Source: DATHTC01 sp050262775
GTDB lineage: Bacteria > Actinomycetota > Thermoleophilia > Gaiellales > Gaiellaceae
Direction of reading: 5' to 3'
DNA: 6,818 nucleotides
Assembly (NCBI GenBank): GCA_050262775.1
Contig: JBLNEO010000100.1
Coordinates: forward strand, 1-6,818
This document shows positions 5,832 through 6,818 of this stretch, in pieces. Both the position numbers and the translations under genes were made by a program. The notes below the pieces were generated by a model. It saw only the letters and a program-made list of their open reading frames with translations. It was not told the DNA's origin and searched no databases. Numbering within the stretch: the first letter of the stretch is position 1; the number at the start of each line of letters is the position of its first letter.

Positions 5832-6763
5832 GCGCCGGCCAGCCGACGAGCCTCGTCGAGCCGGCGTCGGCCGCGCCGCGCCCCGAGGAGCCCGAGGCGC
5901 CCGTCGCCCGCGCGCGCCGGCACAGGCACGAGCGGCTCTACTTCGCCCTCCGGAACACGAAGCTCGTGATCGGCCTGGGCGTGGTCGTCGTCTTCCTCCT
6001 GATCGCGCTCGTCGGTCCTCTCCTCGCGAAGTACCCGCCGCTCGCGTTCGGCGGCGAGCCCAGCTCGCCGCCGTCCTCCGAACACTGGCTCGGGACGACC
6101 TTCTCGGGGCAGGACGTCTACTCGCAGTTCGTGTACGGCCTGCGCGCGAGCTTCGTCGTCGGCGTCCTCGGCGGCGGGATCGCGACGCTGATCGGGATGG
6201 TCGTCGGGTTCACGGCCGGCTACAAGTCGGGGCTCGTCGACGACGTCCTCAACCTGATCACGAACGTCGTGCTCGTGATCCCGACGCTCGCGGTGCTGAT
6301 CATCGTCGCCGCCTACGTGAACATCCAGGGCTACGTCGCCGAGGCGATCTTCATCGGCATCACCTCCTGGCCGTGGGCGGCGCGGGCGGTGCGCGCGCAG
6401 ACGTTCTCGCTCGTCTCGCGCGAGTTCGTCGACATCGCGCGCCTCAGCGGGCGGGGGAGCCGGCAGATCATCTTCAAGGAGATCGCGCCGAACATGAGCT
6501 CCTACCTGCTGATGATGTTCATCCTCCTGTTCGGGGGCGCGATCCTCATCGGCGCGACGCTCGACTTCATCGGTCTCGGCCCGGCGAACGCGATGTCGCT
6601 CGGCCTGATGATGAACAACGCGGTGCTCTGGAGCGCGCTGCTGCTCGGCACGTGGTGGTGGTTCATCCCCCCGGGCATCGGGATCATGGCGGTCGTCGGC
6701 GGGCTCTACGTGATGAACGTCGGCCTCGACGAGATCTTCAACCCGCGGCTGCGGGAGCTCTGA
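5828..6763 (+). CDS. Opp/Dpp-type ABC transporter permease, second subunit (DppC-like)
   Basis: This is a 311-residue inner-membrane partner of the preceding permease. Residues 1-36 are a polar, Pro/Ala/Glu-rich cytoplasmic tail ending in RARRHRHER, followed by the first membrane segment (about 46-67). Next come the family signature HWLGTTFSGQDVYSQFVYGLRAS (86-108, with the GTxxxGxDV pattern) and five further hydrophobic stretches (about 109-130, 140-163, 169-187, 224-246 and 273-296). The EAA-type loop is SREFVDIARLSGRG (197-210) with IAPN (219-222), and the end is DEIFNPRLREL (301-311). The GTG start overlaps the upstream stop by 4 bases and has AGGGG (5818-5822) 5 bases before it, so coupled, balanced production of the two permeases is expected. 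The longer open frame to the left is an out-of-frame shadow of the first permease. Confidence 0.93.
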   Translation: MSAGQPTSLVEPASAAPRPEEPEAPVARARRHRHERLYFALRNTKLVIGLGVVVVFLLIALVGPLLAKYPPLAFGGEPSSPPSSEHWLGTTFSGQDVYSQFVYGLRASFVVGVLGGGIATLIGMVVGFTAGYKSGLVDDVLNLITNVVLVIPTLAVLIIVAAYVNIQGYVAEAIFIGITSWPWAARAVRAQTFSLVSREFVDIARLSGRGSRQIIFKEIAPNMSSYLLMMFILLFGGAILIGATLDFIGLGPANAMSLGLMMNNAVLWSALLLGTWWWFIPPGIGIMAVVGGLYVMNVGLDEIFNPRLREL

Positions 6764-6767
6764 CGCG

Positions 6768-6818
6768 ATGAGCCTGCGCACCGAGGACCTCGTCGTCCAC
6801 TACCGGAGCCTGAGCGGC
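6768..6818 (+). CDS. ABC transporter ATP-binding subunit (DppD-like), cut by the window end
   Basis: Only the first 17 codons are present: MSLRTEDLVVHYRSLSG. This matches the usual opening of Opp/Dpp-type ATPases, where the first strand (LxxEDLxVHY) precedes the Walker A loop, which here lies beyond the window. The ATG lies 4 bases after the second permease stop, and GGGAG (6753-6757) is 10 bases upstream, as expected for the next gene of the operon. The identity rests on a very short segment plus context. A second ATPase (DppF-like) would be expected further right. Confidence 0.75.
   Translation, partial: MSLRTEDLVVHYRSLSG

Noticed and set aside
5780..6781. Minus-strand open frame opposite the second permease gene (about 333 codons)
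   Set aside because: It is a charged, low-complexity product opposite a clear DppC-type permease with all family signatures.
1..6818. CRISPR arrays, tRNA or rRNA genes, insertion sequences, prophage or toxin-antitoxin genes
   Set aside because: No regularly spaced repeats, tRNA-like folds, transposase motifs or paired small toxin genes were seen. Coding density and codon style are uniform, with no sign of a recent insertion.

Overview
This is a G+C-rich window (estimated by eye at about 70%). It has GC-biased third codon positions, frequent GTG starts, strong Shine-Dalgarno sites and long spurious antisense open frames. It looks like a chromosomal piece of a high-GC actinomycete-type bacterium. 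A deep lineage such as Thermoleophilia/Gaiellales would fit, but that is a guess from sequence style and not from a marker gene.

Layout. (1) 53-436 (+): a small PRC-barrel protein, closed by a very stable hairpin (446-489) that it shares with the convergent operon to its right. (2) 494-2826 (-): a two-gene catabolic operon. It encodes a GH1 beta-glycosidase (1471-2826) and then a GH130 beta-mannoside phosphorylase-like enzyme (494-1474), joined by a GTGA start/stop overlap. (3) 2827-3020: a divergent control region of 194 bases holding short palindromes and, on the rightward side, two predicted hairpins in the 5' leader. (4) 3021-6818 (+): an Opp/Dpp-type ABC uptake operon. It encodes a secreted family 5 solute-binding protein, two inner-membrane permeases and the first 17 codons of an ATPase that runs off the window. 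A 13-bp intercistronic stem-loop separates the binding-protein gene from the first permease gene.

How the genes may work together. Family 5 binding proteins are usually annotated as peptide binders, but a known subset binds beta-linked oligosaccharides (for example the Thermotoga maritima cellobiose and manno-oligosaccharide binders). Here the transporter is divergent from GH1 and GH130 genes. The binding protein is also unusually rich in tryptophan and has a GWSDWM segment that I associate with the sugar-binding subset. The most economical reading is a beta-manno-/gluco-oligosaccharide uptake and degradation locus. Oligosaccharides would be captured outside, imported by the Opp-type permease, and split in the cytoplasm by GH1 hydrolysis and GH130 phosphorolysis. 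The latter would yield mannose 1-phosphate and save ATP. No regulator gene is visible in the window.

The most unusual points are the pairing of a 'peptide' transporter with GH1/GH130, a cysteine-free binding protein that cannot be a lipoprotein, and structured RNA elements flanking the binding-protein gene.
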